From Glandiceps talaboti (lineage: Eukaryota; Hemichordata; Enteropneusta; Spengelidae): a stretch of 64,000 nucleotides of DNA. The notes below the pieces were generated by a model. The model had not been told where the DNA came from. It searched no databases and saw only the letters and a list, made by a program, of their open reading frames with translations. Where the stretch lies: positions 22,427,225 to 22,491,224 of the forward strand of contig NC_135555.1 of the NCBI RefSeq assembly GCF_964340395.1, in the 5' to 3' direction. Of the stretch, positions 1-10,772 are shown in pieces. The position numbers were made by a program, and so were the translations under genes. Numbering within the stretch: position 1 is the first letter of the stretch; each line of letters begins with the position of its first letter.

Positions 1-551
1 TTAATTTAACAGCTTTGTTTTAAAGTCAGCAAAGTAGACACTGAGGGGGTAAAAAGTATATCTGGAATTGTACTAAATGTATTATCACCCTTTTAAAGGA
101 AAAATCAAGTCAGATAATACACTGAAAATTCCCATTATTTGGTGTAAACCTGTGCAGCTATAAAAACTACATTGTGTCCTATAAACTTGTATCACTATGA
201 ATTTACATAATGATTTGGTAGATAAAATAGCACTTCAGTAACTTACTTATATTTAAACATTTCACAGCTATCTGTGGAGTCTTTGCTTCTGAGTTAAAAT
301 ATATTTGTTCACACACAGTTAGAATGAGTTATTGTAACAGATACATGTTACTAAAGATAAAAAAAAGCTATACACAAATACGTGCAGGATCCAATATATG
401 ATGAAAACCTATCACTGATAATTCAAAACCGTAACATAACATAACATCGCTAAAGAATAATATTTGCACACTCAAAACACAAACATGAGGCAGATCTTGT
501 GAAGTTGTTCAGCATTTCGCATATCACACAAAAATGCATTTGCCGATGGCT
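1..551. other. AT-rich sequence with no recognisable gene
   Basis: No reading frame with a known motif, RNA gene or repeat structure is seen. Confidence 0.5.
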
Positions 552-559
552 TGCTATCT

Positions 560-757
560 CACAGGGGCGTGTAATATTTCATAGATTGTTGTTTTCCAGG
601 TCTACAGACTAAATATAACAACCTTTTGAATATATATTCCTACCTGTACATTTATAGTATACGTAGTAGTATAGAGATTGATACATTTGTAGCAGCAAGA
701 TTCGTATGATATTTTCCTAAGAAAACGGAAATCTAAGCAATAATACACGCCCCTGTG
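560..757. mobile_element. hAT-like MITE, 198 bp, with 8-bp target duplication
   Basis: Terminal inverted repeats CACAGGGGCGTGTAATATT (560-578) and the reverse of CACAGGGGCGTGTATTATT (739-757) are flanked by a perfect 8-bp duplication TGCTATCT at 552-559 and 758-765. An 8-bp duplication with CA-GG ends is typical of the hAT superfamily. There is no coding capacity. Confidence 0.85.
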
Positions 758-765
758 TGCTATCT

Positions 766-1730
766 ATAATAAACTGTCGAATACGTAGTACTGCTTACAC
801 TTACAGACCGAGTAAGGCGGGATTCTATTCTGACAAGCATCGGGACAAAGTTCAGAATCGAGTCTCGACTTACACCGTCTGCAGTCACCAAGTTGTCCCG
901 GCCGGCCCGGGTTACAATGCCGTCGATAAGTCAAGTCTTTTAAGTTTCCGAACTTAACTAACTTACCTAGATCGAACACAATTAAGGCTGGGACCACGGA
1001 AGGAAAAATAACGCTGGAAGCCATTCCAAATATTAATCAGAAGTGCGCCATCGCAGGTGACCTGTATTAATGTTGACCGTGATGATATAGGCAACTGATA
1101 ACTTTCCGTCGACATCACTGTATCATAATTCAATTTAACAGAATATGTGTCTTCAATACTTTGTAAGCGGATGGAGATCCTCACGGATTCAAGGCAATCC
1201 TTTGTAGCGTTTTCTTTGTAACCATTTCTTACTAGTAATATAAGATAGTATACCTCAATTTTTTTTTTCAGTGTTTTGGAGTTGTTGTCGATAAGTGAGG
1301 AAATGGTCACCACATCCACACGTTACCGTTTCTGTAATTCTCATCTCCCCTCCAGTCGTTAATTTTCCTTCTTTGAAGGATTTTTTAAAAAATCTCAACA
1401 TATGCCAAAATTACGCCAATCGGTGTTTAATATAAAGTAATCACTACAGTACATACCCACCTCAATTCCGCAAAATATATAATTAAATAATTGAAAACCT
1501 TTCATTTAATTTAAATCTTGCATCTTAATTGATCAATATTAAATACATTCTCAGGATGAGTACGGATTCTGTAAAATCGCCTTGAACTATACAGTTCTTA
1601 CTTTAGGAGGTTGCCAAGGCAACTCTTCCGTTCCAGATGTCATTTCAATTTAATTATATATTTTGATGAAATATAAATAAGTTCATTGGTACAAATCATT
1701 ACAAAGAAAGGGTATACATACAGAATTGAA
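766..1730. other. Gene-poor stretch with a weak coding-like frame
   Basis: A 118-aa frame on the minus strand (1319-963) and an overlapping cysteine-rich frame (1024-764, with CRRCKSRLDSELCPDAC) are open but match no family I recognise and have no clear splice context. An X-box-like GTTGCCAAGGCAAC lies at 1610-1623. Confidence 0.3.
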
Positions 1731-1979
1731 TACTATGTCGCTCTTTTAAACAATGTTGATAGCACAACGTGAAGGCTGGAAAGTTTGTCGCAACAGAAAT
1801 AGTGGATCCGAATATCGCACAACATCAAAATATAGGTATACTCATGGTAACATTTCACCCATGGATACAACAGGTGGGATTGATTTGGGGGTGGGGGGCT
1901 GTCCTTAAGCAAGTATATCTTAGCCAACAATCCCTGACACAGGGGGCTCAGGCTCAGGTTATGCTTACAGAAAACGAAC

Positions 1980-2095
1980 GGACAAACAAACAAATACACA
2001 AACAAACAAACAAACAAACAAACAAATAAGTAAAAATACATACATACATACATACATACATACATACATACATACATACATCATACATACATACA

Positions 2096-2126
<31 letters not shown>
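1980..2126. repeat. (AAAC)n then (CATA)n microsatellites
   Basis: An AAAC-rich tract to about 2026 is followed by near-perfect CATA repeats from about 2037 to 2126. Reading frames over it are repeat artefacts. Confidence 0.95.
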
Positions 2127-2149
2127 TTATTTATTTAGAAATGTTCGGG

Positions 2150-2240
2150 TTTTCACCTGGCATTTCTCTGTCTCGCCAATTTTTCCTTTGAAAAAGAATA
2201 TTTATTCGAAACGTCGGATTTAACAGCTATATATACGGAC
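2150..2240 (+). mobile_element. Possible 3' fragment of a Penelope-like element
   Basis: AATATTTATTCGAAACGTCGG resembles, in shortened form, the GAAAC-GTC segment that ends Penelope-like elements and their hammerhead ribozymes. A GAATA/TATTC stem precedes it, but the CTGANGA half of the core reads CTTTGAA, so the ribozyme would be dead. Low confidence. Confidence 0.3.
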
Positions 2241-2273
2241 TGGCCATGGTTTATTAGTTCCTTATGCATTTCT

Positions 2274-2297
2274 TTCTACATACATACATACATACAT

Positions 2298-2335
<38 letters not shown>

Positions 2336-2459
2336 CCATACATACATACATACATACATACATACATACATACATCCATCCATACATACATACATACATA
2401 CATACATACATACATACATCCATCCATCCATACATACATACATACATACATACATACAT

Positions 2460-2498
<39 letters not shown>

Positions 2499-2608
2499 CC
2501 CATACATACATACATACATCCATCCATCCATCCATCCATCCATCCATCCATCCATCCATACATACATCCATCCATCCATCCATCCATCCATCCATCCATC
2601 CATCCATC

Positions 2609-2660
<52 letters not shown>

Positions 2661-2676
2661 TACATACATACATACA

Positions 2677-2706
<30 letters not shown>
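2274..2706. repeat. Compound CATA/CACA/CATC microsatellite, about 430 bp
   Basis: Alternating blocks of CATA, CA dinucleotides and CATC. All six frames are open over long stretches because of the 4-bp period, so the apparent 160-aa proteins are not real. Confidence 0.97.
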
Positions 2707-2707
<1 letters not shown>

Positions 2708-3079
2708 TTGAACGAAATAAGATTATATGATATCAAATATCGTGTCTCTGAAATTAAACTCTTGTAAATTTCGTTGCATAGTTAGGGAGCCTTCAGTATT
2801 TACAAGGGGGGAGGACGGAGGAATTGAGGAGGGTCATATTTTGCATTACAATGTTTGGGGAGGGTCACATTTTACAATCCGGTTTTGTGACCAAATTGAA
2901 GATCCAATTATTGTAAATTTATATTTGAAGTATACTTGAGTATATTTTCAGTATACTTGAAATGTACTTGAGAATTCAAAGTATACTTTAAGTACTAAGT
3001 ATAGAATAAGTATACTTTAAGCATACTTTTTACCGTTTCTTTTTGGTAAGGGTTGTTTTGTGTGTTTTGAGATGTAAGA

Positions 3080-3206
3080 GTGAGATGAGCACTCAACATT
3101 TATTGTTACGAGTACTTTACATGCCAAAATACAAAAAATAAAACTACATATGTTGTTGGGAAATTGTTTAATAAAACGATGCATATTGTTGAGTGTGCCA
3201 TCTCAC
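3080..3206. repeat. Small inverted-repeat element, 127 bp
   Basis: GTGAGATGAGCACTCAACAT at the left and the reverse of GTGAGATGGCACACTCAACA at the right form imperfect terminal inverted repeats around an AT-rich core. No target duplication is evident. Confidence 0.45.
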
Positions 3207-3240
3207 CTTATCATTCACATTGTCCGTGAATGGTAGCAGT

Positions 3241-3339
3241 GCAATCTGATTAAAATCCGATGTGGTGAAAGCGGCTAGATGTCCTTATTTACCTCTATTC
3301 ATCGTTTTGTGACGTTTGTTTTGTTCGGAGTGATCGCCG
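3241..3339. repeat. 99-bp direct repeat, copy 1 (copy 2 at 5351-5449)
   Basis: Identical to 5351-5449 except for one base (3305 versus 5415). Immediately after it copy 1 continues CCTTCCCAC whereas copy 2 continues with the reverse complement, so the junction is inverted. Confidence 0.85.
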
Positions 3340-4163
3340 CCTTCCCACATCTGAACCAGTGTAATCTACAATCCCGTTTGAATCTCGCGCTTTTGAATAG
3401 CCAATTAGGACGAGCGTTACGTTGGCAGCTTCAAACACTGGAGAAATTGAAATGGATGTTTTGCAAACAGCAGGACACCACTTCCCATTAAAGGCCATTC
3501 CAAAGATTAGATCGGATGAAGTAACCATTTTCACTGGATAGCAACATTGCAATTCAAATTGTAAAACATTTAACTGTCTCTGCAAAACATAGTTTCAACT
3601 AGAAATTGTATTTACCAGTTCTCATGCTTTTTAGCCTTCAAGTTGTTTATGTCGAGTCTATATATTCGCACGCTTCCGTAATTTATACAAGTTGATTTTG
3701 ACTGTGACATCGCACCGCGACAGTGACGAACACGTTGACAACGCCTTTGACATGCATGTTTCAACTATCATCTACAAACATCTACAAATCCGTTTGGAAT
3801 TACTAAACTATTGCTGAATAATTATTTCAGGCGACCGAACTTTTGATTTTCACGTTAATAGAAGTATTGAATCAACATCAGTCGAACGAGCAACTTGTTA
3901 CTAGTGCCGAAATAAACATTCGTAATACCACGCTATCTAAGACCATTTAGTCCAAGTTTAGAGGTCACTCACGTCACGTCAAACATGTGACATCTCATCG
4001 ATAATTTCCGGATTTACATTCGTATTAGTTTCACGTTATACTCCAACATGGCCTAACTTAGAACCTTCGTGTAGGTGGATTTTGGCAACGTCCTCCCCAC
4101 ATAGTCTATTCAAATCAATTATCATGAAGGTACGTCCTTTAAAAGTTGCGACTACGATTGAAC

Positions 4164-4561
4164 CACAGGCATTTGTTTCCCGAGTTATGGTTTCTGTGAT
4201 CGCGCAGTTTCACTAAATGCGAAGGAAGACACGACTTCCTTCGCATTTAGTGAAACTGCGCGATCACAGAAACAAGTGTAATTTTACCCCTTTCATATAG
4301 TGTTGGTTTAATACGTCAATATTAACGATATTATCGTCATTTTATTGTATTCTGATAGAAATATTCTGAGCCATAACTCGGGAAACAAATGCCTGTGTCT
4401 TCCTTCGCATTTAGTGAAACTGTGCGATCACAGAAACAAGTGTAATTTTACCCCTTTCATATAGTGTTGGTTTAATACGTCAATATTAACGATATTATCG
4501 TCATTTTATTGTATTCTGATAGAAATATTCTGAGCCATAACTCGGGAAACAAATGCCCGTG
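4164..4561. mobile_element. hAT-like foldback MITE with internal tandem duplication
   Basis: Flanked by a perfect 8-bp duplication GATTGAAC (4156-4163 and 4562-4569). Termini are CACAGGCATTTGTTTCCCG and the reverse of CACGGGCATTTGTTTCCCG. A 38-bp perfect hairpin lies at 4191-4228 / 4235-4272 with a 6-nt loop. The right part is two tandem copies of a 163-bp unit (about 4236-4398 and 4399-4561), so the basic element has duplicated in place. Confidence 0.85.
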
Positions 4562-5350
4562 GATTGAACGATCGGCTCTGCACATACCTACTGTGCCTTC
4601 GTTAACTTTCGTTGACAGACAAGATCACATGACGTTACCTACGTATACGTAGTGGACTGCCATATTTATATTTGTGTACTATGAATCGCATCGTGTCTAA
4701 ACAGCTACCCGTCTAGTCTAGAATTTGGCATTAGGCAATCCTAAAACGTAAAGCTATATAGGACGTTTTAAAAACCAAGAGTTGTCGTACAAGTAAATGA
4801 GGTATAATGTCTAATGTGTAATCAGTAATGACTTGCTTGGATTGTACGCTTACTAGTTTCGATCCTAGTCGCACGAAATTGGTTGACACGCGCGTTCGTC
4901 ACGTACCATCATTTATAGTTGTGATGACCGAACAAACAGAAAAAACAGTCTCTTGAATTCAGGAACTTCTGTTTAGGTGTGGGTGAATAATAAAATCATG
5001 TTTTCGCAGCATTCATATTGTTGTTTTTGTCATTCATTAATTGTACATCACTCCCTGGCAGGCGGCTAGGTTACTTGGCCATACGATTATTTTAGAACAA
5101 CATGCATCTCACTCCGTGTATGTCGGCAAAGTTTCTGACTGTCATTTTCAAGAGTAGCAAAATAGCATTGCCTCTTTTGATTCCATCTTAGTATGAATTA
5201 AATATCCCTGTAGGCTGTAGTGATTTTGACGCACGCGAAAAACGACAATCTTACCCCCCCCCCCTTCAAGGAATTACGTTTGTATAATAAAATAAAATGT
5301 ATAACAACCATGTATAATAAAATAAGTAGTTGACTCGCTCATACACACAT

Positions 5351-5449
5351 GCAATCTGATTAAAATCCGATGTGGTGAAAGCGGCTAGATGTCCTTATTT
5401 ACCTCTATTCATCGTGTTGTGACGTTTGTTTTGTTCGGAGTGATCGCCG
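5351..5449. repeat. 99-bp direct repeat, copy 2
   Basis: Partner of 3241-3339. The two bound a 2.0-kb interval that carries the MITE at 4164-4561. They are too short for LTRs, and no reverse transcriptase or integrase lies between them. Confidence 0.85.
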
Positions 5450-5723
5450 TGGGAAGGCTGTATATACTACCTCAACTAGATAATATATTCAAATCTGCAT
5501 AGGTAGATACTTTTTTACATGCTGTCAACATTTCAGTACTTGTACACCAATTTTGGTTAATAAAATGTGTACTGTGTAACAATATATTACATGTAGAAGT
5601 TGTTTTCATTTTCCCTGTATGGTATTCCTGTGTAGTCTGGTAGTGATTATTCTAGAAATGGTTATAGTTGGGTATGCATATAAATAAAAATGTGACGTCA
5701 TGAAAATTTGTTGTTGGTCTTAA

Positions 5724-7561
5724 AGTGTACATGCAAAGGTACATACTTTTTTTCGTAATTATGTTTATTTTGCCATAAAAATAAAGGAAATCGGGTTTGT
5801 AATAGTACAATATAATTCTAACACGAGAAATTGCGCGAAAAATGAGGCACTCTTGGCTCAGCCACAGAGCACCTTCAGGTAAGTACCTCTCATTTGCATA
5901 TGGATAGGACAGGATTTGGAACTTTATGACGTCACTTCGGGAACACAAACGCATTCGTCAGTGTATCTTTACATGCAAAGCCATTATGGTCGAACCAGAA
6001 GGTCAACTTCAAAACCCGTTTTCGCCAGAACCCGACGTTGAATATTGATCAGATTCCTCAAGCGTAGAGCAATATACTCCAGCATTAACATCTGATGGTG
6101 TGATTTAGCCAAATTCATTCGAACCGACCGCTAGCAGTAACGATAGTTCCTCTGGTAGTGAATGAGTATGTCCTAGTGAAGCCGTGTTGTTTACATAAAG
6201 TGATGCTGTTATCAGCGTCCTTTGTTGACATAACTATTCAATGGGTGGAAAACAGCTCCTGCAGACAATGTAATCGAAACGAAAATTGTGTAATATTTCC
6301 ATACCCATCAAACATACAGAGAATGAGAATGGCTTCAAGAGTTCGCCATAATATTCTCTCAAGTTGTTCAAATGTAGCGTGTTGTAACAGTACATTCAAT
6401 CTATGACCATTCAAAATCTTCGCGAAAGTAGACCCACAAATTCGTTAGAGCAGAACGTTTTGTTGGATAACCGTCCCTCTTGAAAGCTATGTGTACACGT
6501 ACTTTATTTCATTTTTACTGCGTTCATTACCATCCACACAGTGACATGAAGTGGTTTCATCTTCTTTCAAAGCACGGCCCATGTTCACTGAAGCCGGCCG
6601 TACTGTGGTGTATTGTGTATTGTCTCCGACCATTTTTGTTTGAGTTTTTTATGGATAGACATGTCTTACGTTGTGGAAGTTATTTGACCTGGGAGCGTGA
6701 AGCTTAGTGCTGACTGTACTTTGCTGTGTCCATCCACTTTTGACATGTGATTGGCATGACACGGTAATTGTTCATGTAGACAAAACAATGGAAACAAAAA
6801 TAGCAACATTATAATGAGCGTTGCGTCTTTTTACTTTGATATGATTCCGACGATGTATGTGATGTATCACAATGAAAACGATCGACTCCCAGCAACATGG
6901 AAATCAAAACACACAATCGGACTACGCACTGTTTAAAAACAAATGCTATCGTAATGAAAATATTTTATGAAGCTAACTTGCTTTCTTGAAAACATCATTT
7001 CAAATTATTTTATTTGTCTTCCTTTTTTCGCTTTGGTCATGGCTACACCGGTGGCGTGGAGAACCCCGGCCCGGTAACATTTACCGACTTTCACTGTATG
7101 GCGTCACTGTCCAGTTTTTACGTGATTTCAACTGCCTTCACCCATTATTACCTACTCAGTTATGTCACTCGGAAATATGTGTAGGGTGATGTTTCACTGC
7201 GGGTGCTGCCGACAAAACACCAAGGAACCATTGTTGTCGGAAGACTAAACTGGTACACCACAATATGTACAGTTACAGATAATACTATAATGCAAGCGTA
7301 ATTAGTAATTCATAAGTAAACATTACACAAAGGCTTACCTGAAGGCTTAGAAGACTTTTGTAACACGTGGGACCTCGACACCTTTCGTGAGGTGGTTGCG
7401 GTGCCGAAGTTAGTCGTAGCACAGGGGATTAAGGGGGCAAGTATTTTTGCGACTTTCTTGCCAATGCGCGCAATATTTAGAGGTATGAATGCAATTTCAT
7501 TTATTTTTATGGCAAAATAAACATAATTACGAAAAAAAGTATGTACCTTTGCATGTACACT
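5724..7561 (+). mobile_element. Decayed piggyBac-like transposon, 1.84 kb
   Basis: Perfect 62-bp terminal inverted repeats beginning AGTGTACATGCAAAGGTAC are flanked by TTAA at 5720-5723 and 7562-7565, the hallmark of piggyBac insertion. From 5986 an acidic, serine-rich frame with stops (for example SSSVEQYTPALTSDG) resembles a piggyBac N-terminal region. No DDE-domain motif is legible, so the superfamily call rests on the ends. Confidence 0.6.
5986..6170 (+). pseudogene. Possible transposase N-terminal remnant
   Basis: A frame opening MVEPEGQLQNPFSPEPDVEY continues past two stops with serine/aspartate-rich residues such as NDSSSGSE. The acidic composition and the position just inside the left inverted repeat fit a transposase start. 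No catalytic domain can be traced downstream. Confidence 0.35.
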
Positions 7562-7617
7562 TTAAGTTTCCATCATTAATTGGAATAATCCACTGTAGTT
7601 TTATTATTAAAATACAG

Positions 7618-8207
7618 CGATGACAGAGGAAATAGAAGCGATGGTAACAATATCCCTGGCAACAGCACAGGGTACAGGACCAATGATCAATTTTGTACTC
7701 GCGATTTTCCGGATTTCTAATATTATTTTCTGTATATTTCAAATAAAGTTTTAAATACTGTTTCCTCTTACTATTTTTTTTCTATTTCCTACCTGATATC
7801 AATGTCTTATCTGAGTTTATCAGCTTTGCATTAATTAGTAGCTTGCTAGAACAAACTCACTATTTGCCCAAATTAACGCATTATGCCGTGAGTGTAAACA
7901 TCTACTGATCAGACTAAATGGTAATACACGGAAAAAAACAGTAAGAGGAAACAGTATTTAAAACTTTATTTGAAATATACAGAAAATAATATTAGAAATC
8001 CGGAAAATCGCGAGTACAAAATTGATCATTGGTCCTGTACCCTGTGGCAACAGCTATTGCATTCGCCGTTGGGGCGCACCACCAAACGAGAGAGCCATGA
8101 TCTTCAACTACCCGGTCCTGCTTGCAGACGGTGCACGCGTTTCGCTACTTGCAGACGGTGCACGCGTTTCGCTCAGCACCAAGCAGGACTATACAATCAC
8201 AGCATAA
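7618..8207 (+). pseudogene. Coding exon remnant split by a MITE
   Basis: After an acceptor-like AAAATACAG at 7617 a frame reads DDRGNRSDGNNIPGNS up to the MITE insertion. The same frame resumes across the target duplication at 8046 with YCIRRWGAPPNERAMIFNYP and ends STKQDYTITA then TAA at 8205-8207. An in-frame 27-bp tandem duplication encodes LADGARVSL twice (about 8127-8180). I do not recognise the family. Loss of function by the 380-bp insertion is inferred. Confidence 0.5.
7666..8045. mobile_element. hAT-like foldback MITE with 107-bp arms
   Basis: Arms 7666-7772 and 7940-8046 are perfect inverted copies around a 167-bp centre. The ends read CACAGGGTACAGGACC. The flank GGCAACAG(C) occurs on both sides (7658-7666 and 8046-8054), giving an 8-bp target duplication with a one-base ambiguity. 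Confidence 0.85.
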
Positions 8208-8209
8208 CC

Positions 8210-9580
8210 ATACCATACACGAGTTGTGTGAGCCAGCTAGACCAAGTTAAAGTTTGCTACTTTTAGTGTACAAATTAACAATATCAAGGAAGAATTAGTT
8301 AACAGAAAACAGAATTTGAAGTGTACTGAATGGAACTCATAATATATATATTGATATTTCAAACAAGCAAGGGGGATTATGTGCCAACTCAAATATACAT
8401 TATTGTATATATTTCCATTGTTATGATATTTATTATGAACTGTATATACCAGCACTTGTATTAACACCCGACTGTTATTTGTATCTCGTTATTCGAAGGA
8501 GCAAATATAGAATATTGACGATCGCTATGTACATACCTCGAGAAGTATCCCTCTTTTGGTCAAGTTGAATTGATCCGTAGCAGGTTACATGTAAAGTTAC
8601 AAATAACACTGTCTACGTCTGCAACGATCGTACAAATTATTTTTAAAATGGGAATGCATGTTTATTGTTCAAATAACCGCCGTCAGAGGTGTCACTGTAT
8701 ACCATATAGAAGTAGTGATTGCCATGGAAGTAGTGATTTTCCATACTTCCATGAATATACTAAGTTATTAACATATAAATAATGATATTTTTTTGTTACA
8801 AATGTACAAATCTAGACATCAACGATTTATATCGACAATATATTATACTACATTATCGTATAGTTTACATACCGTTTGGAAGTAACATAAAACATACAAT
8901 ATACTTTATACTTTGATTTTAAATGGGAGGAGGGCCATTCAAGTTATCTTTGAAATGATACTAACAACACCTTCTTGTACATTTTTACATCTGGATCGTA
9001 AAACTGTGATATATAGAGATGGAAAATCGCAAACTTCCTATAGATACACGTTAGTTATATCACATTGTCGGTGAAGTCACCCTATTTCATTATTTCTTGG
9101 GTTCTGACATTCCAGTTTATAACTAAGGTATGTAATTCAAACGGGGGGCGACTCATTCCGACTTTTGCGTTCAGAGCGTTTTCACTAATCTTGCTGCAAG
9201 ATGTAGCACCGTTTTCCGACTATTGGCGTTTCGCATGAACCATTTGATTAGAATATGCTGTGAACCCAAGGGTATGTTATGTAATACCGTTGTTGTCATA
9301 CACCACTTGTTAATTCCCACAAAGTGAACAATTGGGTATATTTTTGACTGTAGACGCTGATTGGCTGTCACTCAATATAACATGTGTAAAACATGGTCGT
9401 TAATACTGGCCTCACATATGGACAATAGTTTCCCGCCTAAACGTTAAATCACAGGTGGTGAATTAGGGATTCATTTTTTCTCGTTATTTTGATTGGTTCT
9501 CAGTGCCAATTCAAATACTAATAAATCAAAAAGGCTCCAACTTGAGACTAGGTCAAAATGGTTGCTCGGCGCGTTTACCT
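8210..9580. other. AT-rich stretch with no recognisable gene
   Basis: No coding frame, RNA gene or long repeat is identified. Confidence 0.5.
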
Positions 9581-10125
9581 TCTGACGCCGAGTTACCGCT
9601 CTGATGTCTGCCTGTGAGTTGCTGAAGTTGGATGGAAGATGCGACTTGAGAAGACGGAGGATGTAAGCCCAAAGTTGTGCCTACTTGGTTGGTTGGGAAA
9701 TGGAAGTATTGGGTTATACTTCCATGTGGTTGGGATGACTGACATGCTATTTGGTTCTCTTGTACGGGTTGGGTTAGGTTGGTGGTGGTGGTGGGGGGGG
9801 GGGGGAAGCAATGGAAAACAGTTTGGCGAGTTCCATTGTCAAGCAGTAGCAAAAAAGTATCGCATCACTCGATGCTATACTTTAGAGCTGACAAAATTGG
9901 AAAACGTGAACAAACTTAATGGAAGCGTTCTATTTTGCCAATGCCAGTTCAAAAAGAACTAATTGCCGGAATTAAGTTATTAATTAGTATTACACACTGG
10001 AACATTAGAAGTTAGAAACATTTGCTTATCAAGACTGCAGCGTGTAGCAAAATTAGAATACATTACAATATCAGTGAATGCTATATATTAATTACTAAAC
10101 TGTTTTGTTTCATTCACTTTCATAG

Positions 10126-10436
10126 ATGGATACGAAGACCCAAGATGGATACGAAGACCCAAGATGGAGGCGAAGATCCAAGATCGATACGAAGACCCAA
10201 GATGGATACGAAGACCCAAGATGGAGGCGAAGACCCAAGATGGATACGAAGACCCAAGATGGATACAAATACCCCAGATGGATACGAAGACCCAAGATGG
10301 ATAACAAGACCCTAGACCCAAGATGGATACGAAGACCCAAGATGGATACAAATGCCCAAGATGGATACGAAGACCCAAGGTGGATATATAACAAGACCCA
10401 AGATGGATGGATGTGATTACCAATCTCAAGGCAGAA
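10126..10436 (+). repeat. 19-bp minisatellite bounded by splice-like sites, copy A
   Basis: About 15 units of GATGGATACGAAGACCCAA, with a GATGGAGGCGAAGACCCAA variant. An acceptor-like TTTCATTCACTTTCATAG lies immediately before it and GGCAGAA|GTAAGTC immediately after. The repeat is open on both strands, but repeat indels change the frame between copies, so protein coding is doubtful. Confidence 0.8.
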
Positions 10437-10772
10437 GTAAGTCAATGATTGTCTTATATATGTTTATATATATTTATTGGTGTCGTAGATCACTCTCACT
10501 GTGCCATATAGGACGAAATCTACAGTTTCTACCAAAAAGTAAATCAAAGTTGGTAACTAGGTAATGGGAGTCACAAAAATAGCATAATGAAAATGTAAAA
10601 TTAATATTAGACACAAAACAAATACATTAATTAAATACAAAATGTCACATTAATGGATATAGTCTACATGTTTTAGAGAATAATGAAATGAACATGGCAA
10701 ACTGTTCCAAAAATTAATTTATTGCAAGTCTGATTATGGACGTATTTACCTTAGGTATAATCCGATTTGCCT

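Noticed and set aside
963-1319. 118-aa minus-strand frame as a gene
   Set aside because: It has no family match that I recognise and no convincing splice partners. I mention it only as weakly coding-like.
2254-2767. Reading frames of 140-167 aa over the microsatellite on both strands
   Set aside because: They are the translation of 4-bp repeats (YICM/HTYI-type periodic peptides) with no coding signal.
3241-5449. An LTR retrotransposon bounded by the 99-bp direct repeats
   Set aside because: The repeats are short, lack TG...CA ends, and no gag/pol, primer-binding site or polypurine tract lies between them.
9553-9852. Minus-strand proline/glutamine-rich frame, also present in copy B at 23233-23610
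   Set aside because: Differences between the two copies are almost all amino-acid changing in either open frame, so there is no sign of protein-level constraint.
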